In this document: positions 26,131-35,609 of the stretch, piece by piece
How the letters are laid out: each line of letters opens with the position of its first letter
Numbering within the stretch: position 1 is the first letter of the stretch
Assembly: GCA_029938115.1 (NCBI GenBank)
Contig: JAPYOP010000030.1
Coordinates: 1-53,571 of the forward strand
Length of the DNA: 53,571 nucleotides
Direction of reading: 5' to 3'
From: Colwellia sp.
GTDB taxonomy: Bacteria > Pseudomonadota > Gammaproteobacteria > Enterobacterales > Alteromonadaceae
Notes under the pieces: model-generated
Databases searched by the model: none
Told to the model about the DNA's origin: nothing
What the model saw: only the letters and a program-made list of their open reading frames with translations
Position numbers and translations under genes: made by a program

Positions 26131-26436
26131 ATGAAATATCCTCTTTTATCAGTAGTTAGTTTTACTATAATTTTGGCTGGTTGCTCTAGCAATGACAATG
26201 CTTGTGAAGATATCACCTTAGCATCAGAACAAATTCAGCAATGCCAAGTCTTACATCGCCAAATCGTTAATGCGAAAGGTCAGCCGTTAGTTCGTACTGA
26301 GCTTGAACGTCGATATCAGCATGATTGCATTGACTTTAGGTACTACCGTGATGATAAGCAATTAGCTATTTGTGGAAATAAACATAAAGCTGAAGAAATT
26401 AGAAAAAATATGGATAGAGAAGCAAGTAGCAATTAA
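26131..26436 (+). CDS. Small outer-membrane/periplasmic lipoprotein
   Basis: 101 residues with a signal peptide and a clear lipobox ILAGC (Cys at about residue 18), followed by SSNDN, which has no Asp at +2 and is therefore compatible with outer-membrane sorting. The mature part is short, helical and charged and has three further Cys (CEDI, QCQV, HDCID) plus one near AICGN, possibly forming disulfides. No domain is recognised. A clean terminator follows, so it is a monocistronic unit. Confidence 0.75.
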   Translation: MKYPLLSVVSFTIILAGCSSNDNACEDITLASEQIQQCQVLHRQIVNAKGQPLVRTELERRYQHDCIDFRYYRDDKQLAICGNKHKAEEIRKNMDREASSN

Positions 26437-26466
26437 TTAATATTTAACATTAATACCATATAATCT

Positions 26467-26509
26467 AAAAAATCCATTTTAGCTTTAATGCTAGAGTGGA
26501 TTTTTTTTT
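26467..26509 (+). terminator. Rho-independent terminator after the lipoprotein gene
   Basis: AAAAAATCCA and TGGATTTTTT form the outer stem around an inner TAGC/GCTA pairing, ending in nine T's (26501-26509). Confidence 0.8.
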
Positions 26510-26600
26510 GATAAAAGTCCATTATGTTTATCCGACATTTCTCTGTAGCTAGCGTATTGAGAAATAGTTAATACATTATGATGAGCGTAATTCTTTATTT

Positions 26601-29231
26601 ATGACTAATGGGCGATCCCACAAGAATACGGCTAAAGCGGCAATGAATGAAAACATTCAAGCGCCAAGCCAAAGTGTACCTGAAGATAACAAAGGCGTAA
26701 AAGGTACGGAAAATTTTCTTGCTTTAGAGCAGCAATATCAAGAGTTGCAAAGACGTTATAGTGCGTTGTTTAGCTTGAATCAATTATCTCAAGAGTGTGA
26801 CGATTTAAACGATTTTTACCCTCAAGTGCACCGAACCATTGCGTCATTAATGACGGCAAAAAACTTCTATATTGTTACCTATGATCAAACTTTTTCCACC
26901 ATGGAGTTTGTCTACCATGTTGATGAAAATGATGATAAACCAGAAGGGGTTATTGATTACAAGGATTTATCAGGGTCTTTTACTCATTTAGTTATTGAGT
27001 CTATTCAGCCTCTTTTGGTCACTCCAACGATAGAAAAGCAATTACAAGAAAATGGAAAAATAAAATCCTATGGCACCTCAGGAACTGATTGGTTAGGCAT
27101 TCCTTTATTGCATAATGATTTAGTTATTGGCGTCATGGTAGTACAAAGTTACAGTGAGAAAATACGTTATACAGAGCAAGACTTGAAAATGCTCACTTTT
27201 GCGGGTCAACACGTTGTTGGCGCAATGATTCGTTTACAGGATAAAGAGCGTTTAACTAGTGCTGTTAATGCTCGTACGCGTGAGTTAATGGCGCAAATTC
27301 GCGAAAGAGAAAAGTCAGAATTATTACAAGAGTCTTTATATCGTATTTCAGAACTAGCGAATGATGCGAGTTTTGATATCAACGTTTTTTATTCAAAAGT
27401 GCATAACATTGTTGGTCAGCTTATTAATGCCACCAACTTCTTTATTTCTAAATATGACCAAGAAAGTGATACGGTCGAGTATGTTTATGTTGTTGATGAA
27501 GAGTCAAATCAGCCTGCCGGATTCTTCCAAACAAGGAAGCTTTCTAATCATTATTCAGAGTTAGTTATTCGTCAGCAAAAAACGGTTCTACTGACTAAAG
27601 AAGATATGAAAACGTTGTTTGAAAGTGGTCAAACTCGAGAACCTACTGCGGGCGAGCATTCTTGGTTAGGCGTTCCTCTAATATACTCTGGGCAGTTATT
27701 AGGGGTAATGGTTATTCAAAGTTATACAAACCAAACCACCTATACTCAACAAGATGCTGAGTTACTTAACTTTGTATCTAATCATGTCTCTGCTGCTATT
27801 AAACGCCGTGAAATATCAGATATAGAAAGGCAAAGTCATGAATTGCTAGAGCAACAGGTTAAGCTTAGAACACTCGCTCTAGAAGAAGAGATTGTGCAAC
27901 GTAAACAAGCTGAGAAAAGATTAAAGCACACCGCCTCTCATGACAGTTTAACCGGTTTACCCAACCGAAGCGTATTTCATGATTTATTAAATCATGCTAT
28001 TGCCTGTAATAAACGTAAACCAGATTTAGCTTTTGCTATTTTATTTTTAGATTTAGATCGCTTTAAAGTGGTCAATGATAGTTTAGGTCACCATGCGGGT
28101 GATACATTGTTAAAACTTATAGCAGCTGAACTTTCTGCCATTGTGCGCGGCAAAGATACCGTCGCTAGATTAGGCGGTGATGAGTTTGTTATTTTAATTG
28201 AAGATCTAGATACTGATAATGAGGCATTCGAAATTGCCCAGCGAATTACGGACTTTCTAAAAGAGCCTTTTACCATTAATAATCAATTGGTTTTTACTGG
28301 GACAAGTATTGGTATTTTGTTCAGCGACAAACGCTATGATAACGCCGATACCATGTTGCGAGATGCGGATACCGCCATGTATCATGCAAAAGATAACGGT
28401 AAAGGGCGTTATGAAGTGTTTGATGCGAGTATGCACCAAAGAGTTCAAAATGCTTTATCTCTTGAAGCTGACATTAGAGAGGCCTTAGAATGGCAAGAGT
28501 TTATACCTTATTACCAACCAATTCTTAAATTAGAAAATGAAGAGTTGAAGGGCTTTGAAGCTTTGGCTCGTTGGCAAAGCACCAAGCGTGGTTTTGTTTT
28601 TCCAAATGATTTTATTCCTCTGGCTGAAGAAACTAACTTAGTTCAAGCTATCGATTTACAAATATTAAAAAAATCATGTCAGCAGCTAAAAACATGGCAG
28701 GACGCTTTATCTTGCCATGAGCTTTATGTCAGTTGTAATTTATTTTGCAGTCAATTTTTTAGTACAACCTTACCTGATGATATAGAAAACATATTAAAAG
28801 AAACAGGTTTAAAACCAGAGAATTTAAGGGTTGAGTTAACGGAAAGAGCGCTTTTAGAAAATACAGAAATAGTGTTATCAAATATGAAGGCATTAAAGCG
28901 TATGGGGGTAAAAATACTGCTTGATGATTTTGGTACAGGTTATTCTAGTTTAAGTTATTTACATCGATTCCCTATTGATGTGCTAAAAATTGATCGCTCC
29001 TTTATCACGAATGTTCACGAGCATGAAAACAATAGAGCTATCATTAAAACTATTGTTGATTTAGCCACCAACCTTCGTATGGCAACCGTTGGTGAAGGTA
29101 TTGAAAATATTGAAGATGCTCAGTTATTACAAAAGATGGATTGTTCCTATGGACAAGGTTACTATTATGCCAAACCGATGCCAGCGAATGAAATGGAAAA
29201 GTATATTATTGCTGGAAAGCCTTTTGCTTAG
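26601..29231 (+). CDS. GAF-GAF-GGDEF-EAL c-di-GMP turnover protein 2
   Basis: An 876-residue soluble protein. After a short disordered start it has GAF1 (about 55-210) and a short helical linker. GAF2 (about 245-405) is strikingly similar to GAF1 (both have WLGVPL/WLGIPL...GVMVVQSY and a FVYHVDENDD/YVYVVDEESN segment), so the pair arose by internal duplication. A coiled-coil linker (about 405-440) leads to GGDEF (about 445-605, intact GGDEF, FLDLDRFKVVNDSLGHHAG) and EAL (about 615-870: FEALARW, ELTERALLEN, DDFGTGYSSL, KIDRSF). Both catalytic sites look complete. The GAF2 region of the 21170 protein belongs to the same GAF subtype. The 3' end overlaps the convergent degS gene by 4 bp. Confidence 0.92.
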   Translation: MTNGRSHKNTAKAAMNENIQAPSQSVPEDNKGVKGTENFLALEQQYQELQRRYSALFSLNQLSQECDDLNDFYPQVHRTIASLMTAKNFYIVTYDQTFSTMEFVYHVDENDDKPEGVIDYKDLSGSFTHLVIESIQPLLVTPTIEKQLQENGKIKSYGTSGTDWLGIPLLHNDLVIGVMVVQSYSEKIRYTEQDLKMLTFAGQHVVGAMIRLQDKERLTSAVNARTRELMAQIREREKSELLQESLYRISELANDASFDINVFYSKVHNIVGQLINATNFFISKYDQESDTVEYVYVVDEESNQPAGFFQTRKLSNHYSELVIRQQKTVLLTKEDMKTLFESGQTREPTAGEHSWLGVPLIYSGQLLGVMVIQSYTNQTTYTQQDAELLNFVSNHVSAAIKRREISDIERQSHELLEQQVKLRTLALEEEIVQRKQAEKRLKHTASHDSLTGLPNRSVFHDLLNHAIACNKRKPDLAFAILFLDLDRFKVVNDSLGHHAGDTLLKLIAAELSAIVRGKDTVARLGGDEFVILIEDLDTDNEAFEIAQRITDFLKEPFTINNQLVFTGTSIGILFSDKRYDNADTMLRDADTAMYHAKDNGKGRYEVFDASMHQRVQNALSLEADIREALEWQEFIPYYQPILKLENEELKGFEALARWQSTKRGFVFPNDFIPLAEETNLVQAIDLQILKKSCQQLKTWQDALSCHELYVSCNLFCSQFFSTTLPDDIENILKETGLKPENLRVELTERALLENTEIVLSNMKALKRMGVKILLDDFGTGYSSLSYLHRFPIDVLKIDRSFITNVHEHENNRAIIKTIVDLATNLRMATVGEGIENIEDAQLLQKMDCSYGQGYYYAKPMPANEMEKYIIAGKPFA

Positions 29232-30286
29232 TTTATAAACTCAACAATAGTGACTTTGGTTTCAACATTTTTACCTTGGCGATAAAGTTTAAAGTTCAAA
29301 GCGGTATTTGGTTTTGTTTCGGCAACAATGTCTAATGCTTGAACAATACTATTTATAGGTTGATCTTCAATTTGATAAATCACATCACCAGCTTGAATGT
29401 CGCCTTTAAATGCAGGGCTATTAGGGCTAACCGACTCAACTAAAAAACCTTTTGCATCGGCTAAATATCGAGTTGCAGATATACCTAGCCAACCTCGAAC
29501 AACACGGCCATTTTCAATGATTTGTTGCATCACCTTAGCCGCTAGTTGATAAGGAACGGCAAAGAAAATACCTTGAATATTCAGTTGAGGATTTGATTCT
29601 GTAAATTGACGTGAGTTAATACCTACTAATACGCCATTGCTGTTAATTAAAGCACCACCTGAGTTACCATTATTAATTGCAGCATCCATTTGTAAAAAGT
29701 TTAAGTAACTCGTATTGCTTAAGCCACTTCTGCCTGTAGCACTAATTATTCCTTGCGTTACGGTTTGTCCTAAGTTTAATGGGTTACCTATAGCTAAAAC
29801 TATATCGCCAGCCAATGATTGCAGGTTAGTTTTTTGCGGAATAGAGGGCAGGTTGCTTGCATTTACTTTCAGCACAGCTAAATCGGTAACTTGATCAAAA
29901 CCAATAAGCTCAGCTGGGAAGTGTTGACCACTTTGCAAAATTACGTGAATCAGGTCTGCATTTTGAATAACATGCAGGTTTGTTAAAATGTAGCCGTTGC
30001 TATCCATAATAACACCAGAGCCTAAAGTCGTGGTTCTACGAGCTTTTCTTCCATACCCGGGGCTTGACATAATATCTTCAGAATAAATATTAACAACAGC
30101 AGGGCCAGCTAGGTTAACAGCCTTCGCATAAGAGAGTGGGCGAGAATTTTTTTCTTCAATACCGAACAGCTTATTTATAAAAGTGTTCTCATTTAAATTC
30201 GGTATTAATAATAACAAAGCAACAGCAAATAATACGCCGTAACTAATTGAATTAATAATGTAGTTGAATGCAGGCTTTAATTTCAA
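29228..30286 (-). CDS. degS: DegS-type membrane-anchored serine protease
   Basis: A 352-residue periplasmic protease with an uncleaved N-terminal anchor (about 10-30, YGVLFAVALLLLIPNL), a trypsin-like domain and one PDZ domain (about 255-345). The catalytic triad is His in TNLHVI, Asp in VTDLAVLK and Ser in GNSGGALI. One PDZ domain and the anchor distinguish it from DegP/DegQ. In enterobacteria DegS senses unfolded outer-membrane porins and cuts RseA to release sigma-E; the same role is expected here. The predicted start is TTG (30286); no in-frame ATG/GTG lies before the upstream stop. It lies 143 bp downstream of degQ on the same strand, but a strong terminator separates them, so it probably has its own promoter. 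Confidence 0.92.
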   Translation of the reverse strand: MKLKPAFNYIINSISYGVLFAVALLLLIPNLNENTFINKLFGIEEKNSRPLSYAKAVNLAGPAVVNIYSEDIMSSPGYGRKARRTTTLGSGVIMDSNGYILTNLHVIQNADLIHVILQSGQHFPAELIGFDQVTDLAVLKVNASNLPSIPQKTNLQSLAGDIVLAIGNPLNLGQTVTQGIISATGRSGLSNTSYLNFLQMDAAINNGNSGGALINSNGVLVGINSRQFTESNPQLNIQGIFFAVPYQLAAKVMQQIIENGRVVRGWLGISATRYLADAKGFLVESVSPNSPAFKGDIQAGDVIYQIEDQPINSIVQALDIVAETKPNTALNFKLYRQGKNVETKVTIVEFIN

Positions 30287-30366
30287 AGGAGTATTCTCAA
30301 TGCGAAAAGTATTTTCAATATACGCTTGAGTTTAACACAAAATATTAGCTCAATAAGTGATATGCT

Positions 30367-30395
30367 AAAATAAAAAGGCTAGTTATCACTAGCCT
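30367..30395 (-). terminator. Rho-independent terminator after degQ
   Basis: On the minus strand, AGGCTAGT pairs perfectly with ACTAGCCT around a 4-nt loop and is followed by TTTTTATTTT. It uncouples degQ from degS. Confidence 0.85.
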
Positions 30396-30429
30396 CAATT
30401 CAACCTAGAATAGGGTGTAAAATAAGTTT

Positions 30430-31800
30430 TTATCTAATCATTAAATACTGTGCGTAATTATCTCGAATAATATTTAATGCAAAAACGCCTTTTCTATCTT
30501 TTAAATAACTACGTAACTCAGCAATATTGTTAATACGGGTACGGTTTATTGCGGTAATTAAATCACCAGACTGTAAACCGACTAGCTCCGCAGGAGAGTC
30601 TTCCTCGATAGTATTTATAAGAACACCATTGTTATTGGTATTGTTTTCTAATTCAGCACCATCAAACATACGATGAATACTTGCCGCAGCGACATTGTTT
30701 GCTTGTGACTGCTTTAATTTTACGGTGAAGTTTTTTTCGTCGCCATTACGCACTATGGTTAACTTCACTTCTTTTCCCGCGCCAATAGAGCCAATCTTTC
30801 CACGTAATTCGTTAAATGTTTTTATAGTTTTACCATTCACTTTTGTAATGACATCTCCCGGTTTTATACCGGCTTCATCAGCTGCGGAATCGGGTGAAAC
30901 TAATTCTATAAAACCACCTTGGTTAGTTGTTAACTCCATTGCTTTAGCTAAATCACTGTTCACGCTGCGACCTGAAACGCCTAATACGCCACGATGTACT
31001 TCACCAAACTCAATAATTTGTTTGGCTAAGTTGTGCATCATGTTGCTAGGGATCGCAAAACCAATACCGATATTTCCGCCATTAGGACCCAAAATAGCTG
31101 TGTTAATACCAATTAACTCACCACGTAAATTGACTAAAGCGCCACCTGAGTTACCACTGTTAATCGCTGCATCTGTTTGAATGAAATCTTCATAGTCTTC
31201 AATATTTAAACCACTACGCCCTAAAGCGCTTACAATGCCAGAAGTAACCGTTTGACCTAATCCAAAAGGGCTGCCAATAGCGATAGCAAAATCACCGACA
31301 CGTAATTGGTCTGAGTCGGATATTTTCATTTCAGTTAAGTTTTCAGCATCAATTTGCAATAAAGCAATATCACTATCGGCATCAGAGCCTATTTTTTTAG
31401 CTTTAAATTGACGGCCATCTTTAAGCGTTATTGTTATTTCGTCAGCTTTATCAATAACATGATTGTTGGTAACAATATAACCTTCTTTAGCATCAATAAT
31501 AACGCCAGAGCCTAAACCACGAAAAGGACGTTGTTGTGCTTGGCTTGGGTTCTGATTAGGATTGCCAAAAAAACGAAAAATATTAGGTGTATTTTGTTTT
31601 ACTTCATGAGTGCCCTGTACTGCGATGCTTACAACTGCCGGAGTGGTATTTTCAAGCATAGGCGCAAGACTTGGCATAGTTTGACCATCAACGCTGCTTG
31701 GCCAAATAGAAAAAGCATGAGCGCCAGTTGCCAGTAGAGAACTAGAAAGTAAAACTGCGCCAAGAACAGCAGATAATGGAATGATAGATAACTTTTTCAT
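30430..31800 (-). CDS. degQ: DegQ/DegP-type periplasmic serine protease-chaperone
   Basis: 456 residues with a signal peptide (about 1-29, ending THAHA-like GAHA). The protease domain has His in TNNHVID, Asp in DSDIALLQ and Ser in GNSGGALVN. PDZ1 (about 265-360) and PDZ2 (about 375-455) complete the HtrA layout. The length and the short LA loop (NPNQNPSQAQQRPF) fit DegQ better than DegP, whose loop is longer. It degrades or refolds misfolded envelope proteins as a cage of trimers. It is followed by its own terminator and then degS, the conserved degQ-degS order of gammaproteobacteria. Confidence 0.93.
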   Translation of the reverse strand: MKKLSIIPLSAVLGAVLLSSSLLATGAHAFSIWPSSVDGQTMPSLAPMLENTTPAVVSIAVQGTHEVKQNTPNIFRFFGNPNQNPSQAQQRPFRGLGSGVIIDAKEGYIVTNNHVIDKADEITITLKDGRQFKAKKIGSDADSDIALLQIDAENLTEMKISDSDQLRVGDFAIAIGSPFGLGQTVTSGIVSALGRSGLNIEDYEDFIQTDAAINSGNSGGALVNLRGELIGINTAILGPNGGNIGIGFAIPSNMMHNLAKQIIEFGEVHRGVLGVSGRSVNSDLAKAMELTTNQGGFIELVSPDSAADEAGIKPGDVITKVNGKTIKTFNELRGKIGSIGAGKEVKLTIVRNGDEKNFTVKLKQSQANNVAAASIHRMFDGAELENNTNNNGVLINTIEEDSPAELVGLQSGDLITAINRTRINNIAELRSYLKDRKGVFALNIIRDNYAQYLMIR

Positions 31801-31973
31801 CGGGGATAATTCTCCTAAAACTTAATTTAATCAGTATGGTGCAAAGTTGTTACACCTCAAAATAGACTTAGCGAAAGAAGTTTAGTTCACAAATGCCGCT
31901 TGGGCATTTGTAACATTTTATTTATCTGCAGGTGAAAAAGTAATAATACTTAGACTCATTGCATCACTTGATG

Positions 31974-32432
31974 TTAACTAGCTTTTGAAGTGTCAGGCTG
32001 CTTTTGATCAATAAATAAACCACTCGCTTCGCCGGAATAATCTAACGGTGCTTCAGTACTGGATACTTTTTGCTTCGTCTCACGCTTAGGGTGTCTTAAA
32101 CCTGCTGTTTGCGCTAATTGCTCTTGGGTTTCTTGCGAGAAAAAAGGCATGCCATCAGCATCACTCGTTGTTACTTTTTGTAAAAGTTGAGTACTCTCTT
32201 CCATTTGTTTCATTGCTGTTTGGCAGGTGTTATTCATTTTATCTAGTAATTTTGCTGAGCTTTCAAGGTGATCAGCAACATCCAATTTATATTGGGATAA
32301 AGCAGCATCACTTTTATTCACTTGCTCAGCTAGTTTACGTTGCTCTTGATTAGATGACGATAAAAAGTGGTTAGCAAAAAAGCCAACAATGGCGCCGACT
32401 ACGAAAACGATTAATGCGGTTACTACAGTCAT
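31974..32432 (-). CDS. zapG: ZapG/YhcB-type inner-membrane cell-envelope protein
   Basis: 152 residues of the DUF1043 family. One N-terminal helix (ALIVFVVGAIVGFFANHFL) is followed by a long heptad-rich cytosolic coiled coil (about 30-95). A low-complexity tail then contains the family motif around GLRHPKRETKQ. In E. coli the homologue (YhcB) lies beside zapE and degQ and links cell shape, envelope synthesis and division. AAGGT sits 6 nt before the ATG. It is divergent from zapE, and the shared 183-bp spacer must contain both promoters. Confidence 0.85.
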   Translation of the reverse strand: MTVVTALIVFVVGAIVGFFANHFLSSSNQEQRKLAEQVNKSDAALSQYKLDVADHLESSAKLLDKMNNTCQTAMKQMEESTQLLQKVTTSDADGMPFFSQETQEQLAQTAGLRHPKRETKQKVSSTEAPLDYSGEASGLFIDQKQPDTSKAS

Positions 32433-32615
32433 AGGGTTACCTTAAAATATATTGGGTATAAAATTTGTGATTAAATAGCACAGTTATAGTTTACAATAAT
32501 ATAATGCTAGCGTGCTTTTTTGTAGCTATAAGTAGAATATTTGCAATTATAAATAAATATGTAGGCAATCTTTCCTTTTTCAAGTAATTAATGACAAGTT
32601 TGATACGGTTCATAC

Positions 32616-33731
32616 ATGATAAAACTCTCTCCTATTAATAAGTATAAACAAGATTTAACAAAAGATGATTTTCTTTTTGATGCCGCTCAAGAAAATGCGG
32701 TAAAACATTTGCAGCGTTTATATGAAAACTTGCAAATTAAACCTTTAGAAGTGTCTAGCTTTAAAAAGGTTTTGAATCGCTGGAAAAAAGTTTATAAAAA
32801 ACAAGAAAGCAAGCCGATAAAAGGGCTCTATTTTTGGGGCGGCGTTGGTCGAGGCAAAACTTATTTAGTGGATACCTTTTATGACTGCTTGCCATTTGAA
32901 AATAAAATGCGCGTGCATTTTCATCGTTTCATGCATCGTGTTCATCAAGAACTAAAAGTGTTAACGGGGCAATCTGATCCATTAAAAATTATAGCAAAAA
33001 AATTTGCTAGCGAAACACGTATCATTTGTTTTGATGAGTTTTTTGTTTCAGATATTACTGATGCCATGATCTTAGGCTCTTTGTTTGAAGAGCTATTTGC
33101 TCATAATGTTACTTTGGTTGCCACTTCCAACATTATTCCTGACGAGCTTTATCGAAATGGCTTGCAACGTGAGCGATTTTTACCTGCAATCAAGTTGATC
33201 AATGAACATACAGAAATCGTTAATGTTGATAGTGGAGTCGATTATAGACTGCGCACTTTAGAGCAAGCAGAAATCTATCATTACCCTCTTGATAAGCAAG
33301 CTAATGATAATCTGCACCATTATTTCAAGCAACTCTCTTGTGAAGTAGGAAAAAATGGCGTTGATATTGAAATTAACAATCGTCAAGTACCTACCGTTTG
33401 TGTGTCAGATGGCGTGGTGTATTTCGATTTTTCAGTGTTGTGTGAAAGTGCTCGTAGTCAAAGTGATTACATGGAAATAAGTCAACTATATAACACAGTG
33501 CTGATGGCGAATGTAAAACAAATGGGGCGAGAAAGTGATGACAGTACCAGACGTTTTATTGCCTTAGTTGATGAGTTTTATGAGCGCAATGTTAAACTCA
33601 TTATGTCAGCAGAAACACCATTAGAAGAATTATACACGGGTGGCAATTTAGCGTTTGAATTTAGACGTTGCCTAAGTCGTTTACAAGAAATGCAGTCTCA
33701 CGACTATTTAGCTAGTGAGCATTTGCCATAA
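32616..33731 (+). CDS. zapE: Cell-division ATPase ZapE (AFG1 family)
   Basis: A 371-residue P-loop ATPase. Walker A is GGVGRGKT at residues 75-82, Walker B is IICFDEFFVSDITDAM, sensor 1 is in LVATSNIIPDELY, and an arginine-finger region lies in DDSTRRFIALVDEFYERNVKL. The length matches E. coli ZapE, which binds FtsZ at the closing septum and affects division under stress. The zapG/zapE/degQ neighbourhood is conserved. The gene is convergent with cnoX across a palindromic spacer. Confidence 0.93.
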   Translation: MIKLSPINKYKQDLTKDDFLFDAAQENAVKHLQRLYENLQIKPLEVSSFKKVLNRWKKVYKKQESKPIKGLYFWGGVGRGKTYLVDTFYDCLPFENKMRVHFHRFMHRVHQELKVLTGQSDPLKIIAKKFASETRIICFDEFFVSDITDAMILGSLFEELFAHNVTLVATSNIIPDELYRNGLQRERFLPAIKLINEHTEIVNVDSGVDYRLRTLEQAEIYHYPLDKQANDNLHHYFKQLSCEVGKNGVDIEINNRQVPTVCVSDGVVYFDFSVLCESARSQSDYMEISQLYNTVLMANVKQMGRESDDSTRRFIALVDEFYERNVKLIMSAETPLEELYTGGNLAFEFRRCLSRLQEMQSHDYLASEHLP

Positions 33732-33740
33732 TTTTAGTTT

Positions 33741-33820
33741 CGAGTTAATGAAGTTACGAGTAGAGAAGTGCTTATGTCCGCACTATTCGTAACTCGCGAC
33801 TTCTCTTACTCGTTACTCTA
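33741..33820. repeat. Nested palindromic spacer between zapE and cnoX
   Basis: AGTTACGAGTAGAGAAGT can pair either with TTCGTAACTC around 33785-33796 or with ACTTCTCTTACTCGTTAC further right, giving two alternative stems; GTGC/GCAC closes the inner loop. There is no T-tract. A CGAGTTACGAA-type block recurs in the spacer at 41462-41562, suggesting a dispersed REP-like family located between convergent genes. Confidence 0.55.
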
Positions 33821-34660
33821 ATACATTAGTGTATATAACTTGCGGCGATATTTAGTCGCTAAAGCATCGCCATCAGCTAATGCTTTTAGTACATCTAAAA
33901 ACAACTCTTTGCTTTTATCTTTTGTTTCAACATCACCCGCTTGCATTAAACGAAACAGCATTTTTAGCGCATCTTCATGACGGTTTACTTGGCTATATTG
34001 TGCTGCCAGTTGGTGTTGAACTTCTATGTTATTTGGTGTTTTTGTAAGCTCAGCTTCTAACGCTTGAATTTCAGGTGAATTCGCGGCTTGGCTTGCAAGT
34101 TCTAGTTTAGCTAATAACGCTTGATAGTAGCTGTCTTGATCTACCATCATTATGCTATCAAGCAAGGTTTGTGCTTCTGGTATTTTCCCCGTTTGTATAT
34201 ATACATCAATAAGCGTTAGCTTAATATCTGCACGTTCATTATCAAGTTGATAAGCTTGAATTATCGCCGCTTTGGCATCAGTCAAGTTGCTCTCAGTTAG
34301 TGCAGTTTGAGCTTGAACTAGAAGAATATCTTCAGGTTTTGGTAAGTGTTTTTCTAAAAACGTAGCAATTGTTTCATCTGTTTGCGGGCCTGATAGTCCG
34401 TCAATAGGCTGACCATCTTTGATTAAAATAGCCGTAGGTAAACCTTGAATGCCAAATTGCTGGGCGATTTGCTGCTCGGTTTGACAGTCAACTGTCGCCA
34501 TAACCACTTGTTCGGTAAATGGCGCAACTTTTGCTGCTAACTTATCTCTTAATTCAATACTTTCAGGAACCTGCTGCGCCCAAAAAGTCACTAATACTAA
34601 TTTGCTTTTCGATTCTTCTAATACTACTTGTTGGAAATTATCTAAGGTAATTGCAATCAT
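33818..34660 (-). CDS. cnoX: Thioredoxin-like/TPR co-chaperone CnoX (YbbN)
   Basis: 280 residues: a thioredoxin fold (about 1-110) followed by a tetratricopeptide-like C-terminal domain (about 115-280). The active-site loop reads TFWAQQVPES where thioredoxins have WCGPC; both redox cysteines are gone. E. coli CnoX also lacks a functional CxxC, so the protein is a holdase working with GroEL/DnaK rather than a reductase. In E. coli bleach chlorination of the C-terminal domain activates it; whether that applies here is not visible. It is the last gene of the folB-folK-uppP-cnoX minus-strand run. Confidence 0.88.
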   Translation of the reverse strand: MIAITLDNFQQVVLEESKSKLVLVTFWAQQVPESIELRDKLAAKVAPFTEQVVMATVDCQTEQQIAQQFGIQGLPTAILIKDGQPIDGLSGPQTDETIATFLEKHLPKPEDILLVQAQTALTESNLTDAKAAIIQAYQLDNERADIKLTLIDVYIQTGKIPEAQTLLDSIMMVDQDSYYQALLAKLELASQAANSPEIQALEAELTKTPNNIEVQHQLAAQYSQVNRHEDALKMLFRLMQAGDVETKDKSKELFLDVLKALADGDALATKYRRKLYTLMY

Positions 34661-34726
34661 ATTTTAATTCACACTATTGTCTTTATTTCAATTGGTATTA
34701 ACGAAATTTGTCTAACCTAGCTCTGC

Positions 34727-35560
34727 TTATCCAAGAATGAACCATAATAAACCTACGCCTAGTATTAGTCGGTAGATAACAAAAGGCATCATGCCTATCT
34801 TATTTAATAGAATAAGAAAGTAATGAATACAAGCATAAGCACTGATAAACGCTAATAAACTGCCGAGACCCATTGCTTGCCAGTCAACGCTTTCTGTTGA
34901 TAAAACTAATTTTAAGGTTAAATAACAGCCGGCCATAGCGATGGCGGGAATTGACAGTAAAAATGAAAAGCGAGCCGCATTATCTCGAGATAAACCTAAC
35001 AATAAACCAATAGTCATGGTTATTCCTGAGCGAGAAGTGCCGGGTATCAATGCTATAGCTTGCGCTAGACCAATTAGCATAGCGCCTTTAAAACCTAATT
35101 TTTCAAGTGATTTATGCTCGCTTCGGTGGCTTGCTTTCACATCAGCAAAACCTAATAAAAAGCCAAATAAAAGTGTAGTAGCAGAAATAACTAGCGCTGT
35201 ACGTAAATGCTCTTCAATGAAATCTTTGCCAAGTAAACCAAATAAGCCTGCGGGAATAGTGGCGAAAATAATCCACCAAGCTAACTTTCCTTCAAAGTTT
35301 ACTTGGCTATCATTGCTATTTTTGGCAGGACCAATATTAACAGTACCTAACCAAGCGACCGACATAGCACCGAGCTCTTTGCGAAAATACATCATTACGG
35401 CTAATAAAGTACCAACGTGCACGGCGACATCAAAAGCTAGGCCTTGATCTTTCCAGCCTAAAATTTGTGATGGCAATATTAAATGAGCAGAGCTAGAAAT
35501 AGGCAAAAACTCTGTTAAACCTTGCAGTAGTGCTAAAATAATTATTTCTAAAGTACTCAT
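34727..35560 (-). CDS. uppP: Undecaprenyl-diphosphatase
   Basis: A 277-residue polytopic inner-membrane enzyme (BacA/UppP family) that removes phosphate from undecaprenyl diphosphate to recycle the peptidoglycan and O-antigen lipid carrier; overproduction is known to give bacitracin tolerance. Diagnostic motifs are [16 protein letters not shown] near the N-terminus (E and S residues of the active site) and the [10 protein letters not shown] motif (Arg/Ser) in the second repeat. Roughly eight membrane helices are evident. It lies 66 bp upstream of cnoX and 49 bp downstream of folK on the same strand. Confidence 0.95.
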   Translation of the reverse strand: MSTLEIIILALLQGLTEFLPISSSAHLILPSQILGWKDQGLAFDVAVHVGTLLAVMMYFRKELGAMSVAWLGTVNIGPAKNSNDSQVNFEGKLAWWIIFATIPAGLFGLLGKDFIEEHLRTALVISATTLLFGFLLGFADVKASHRSEHKSLEKLGFKGAMLIGLAQAIALIPGTSRSGITMTIGLLLGLSRDNAARFSFLLSIPAIAMAGCYLTLKLVLSTESVDWQAMGLGSLLAFISAYACIHYFLILLNKIGMMPFVIYRLILGVGLLWFILG

Positions 35561-35609
35561 GATTTTTTACTTGTTCCTTTATATTTTTTCTACAGTGAAT
35601 AAATTTCGA

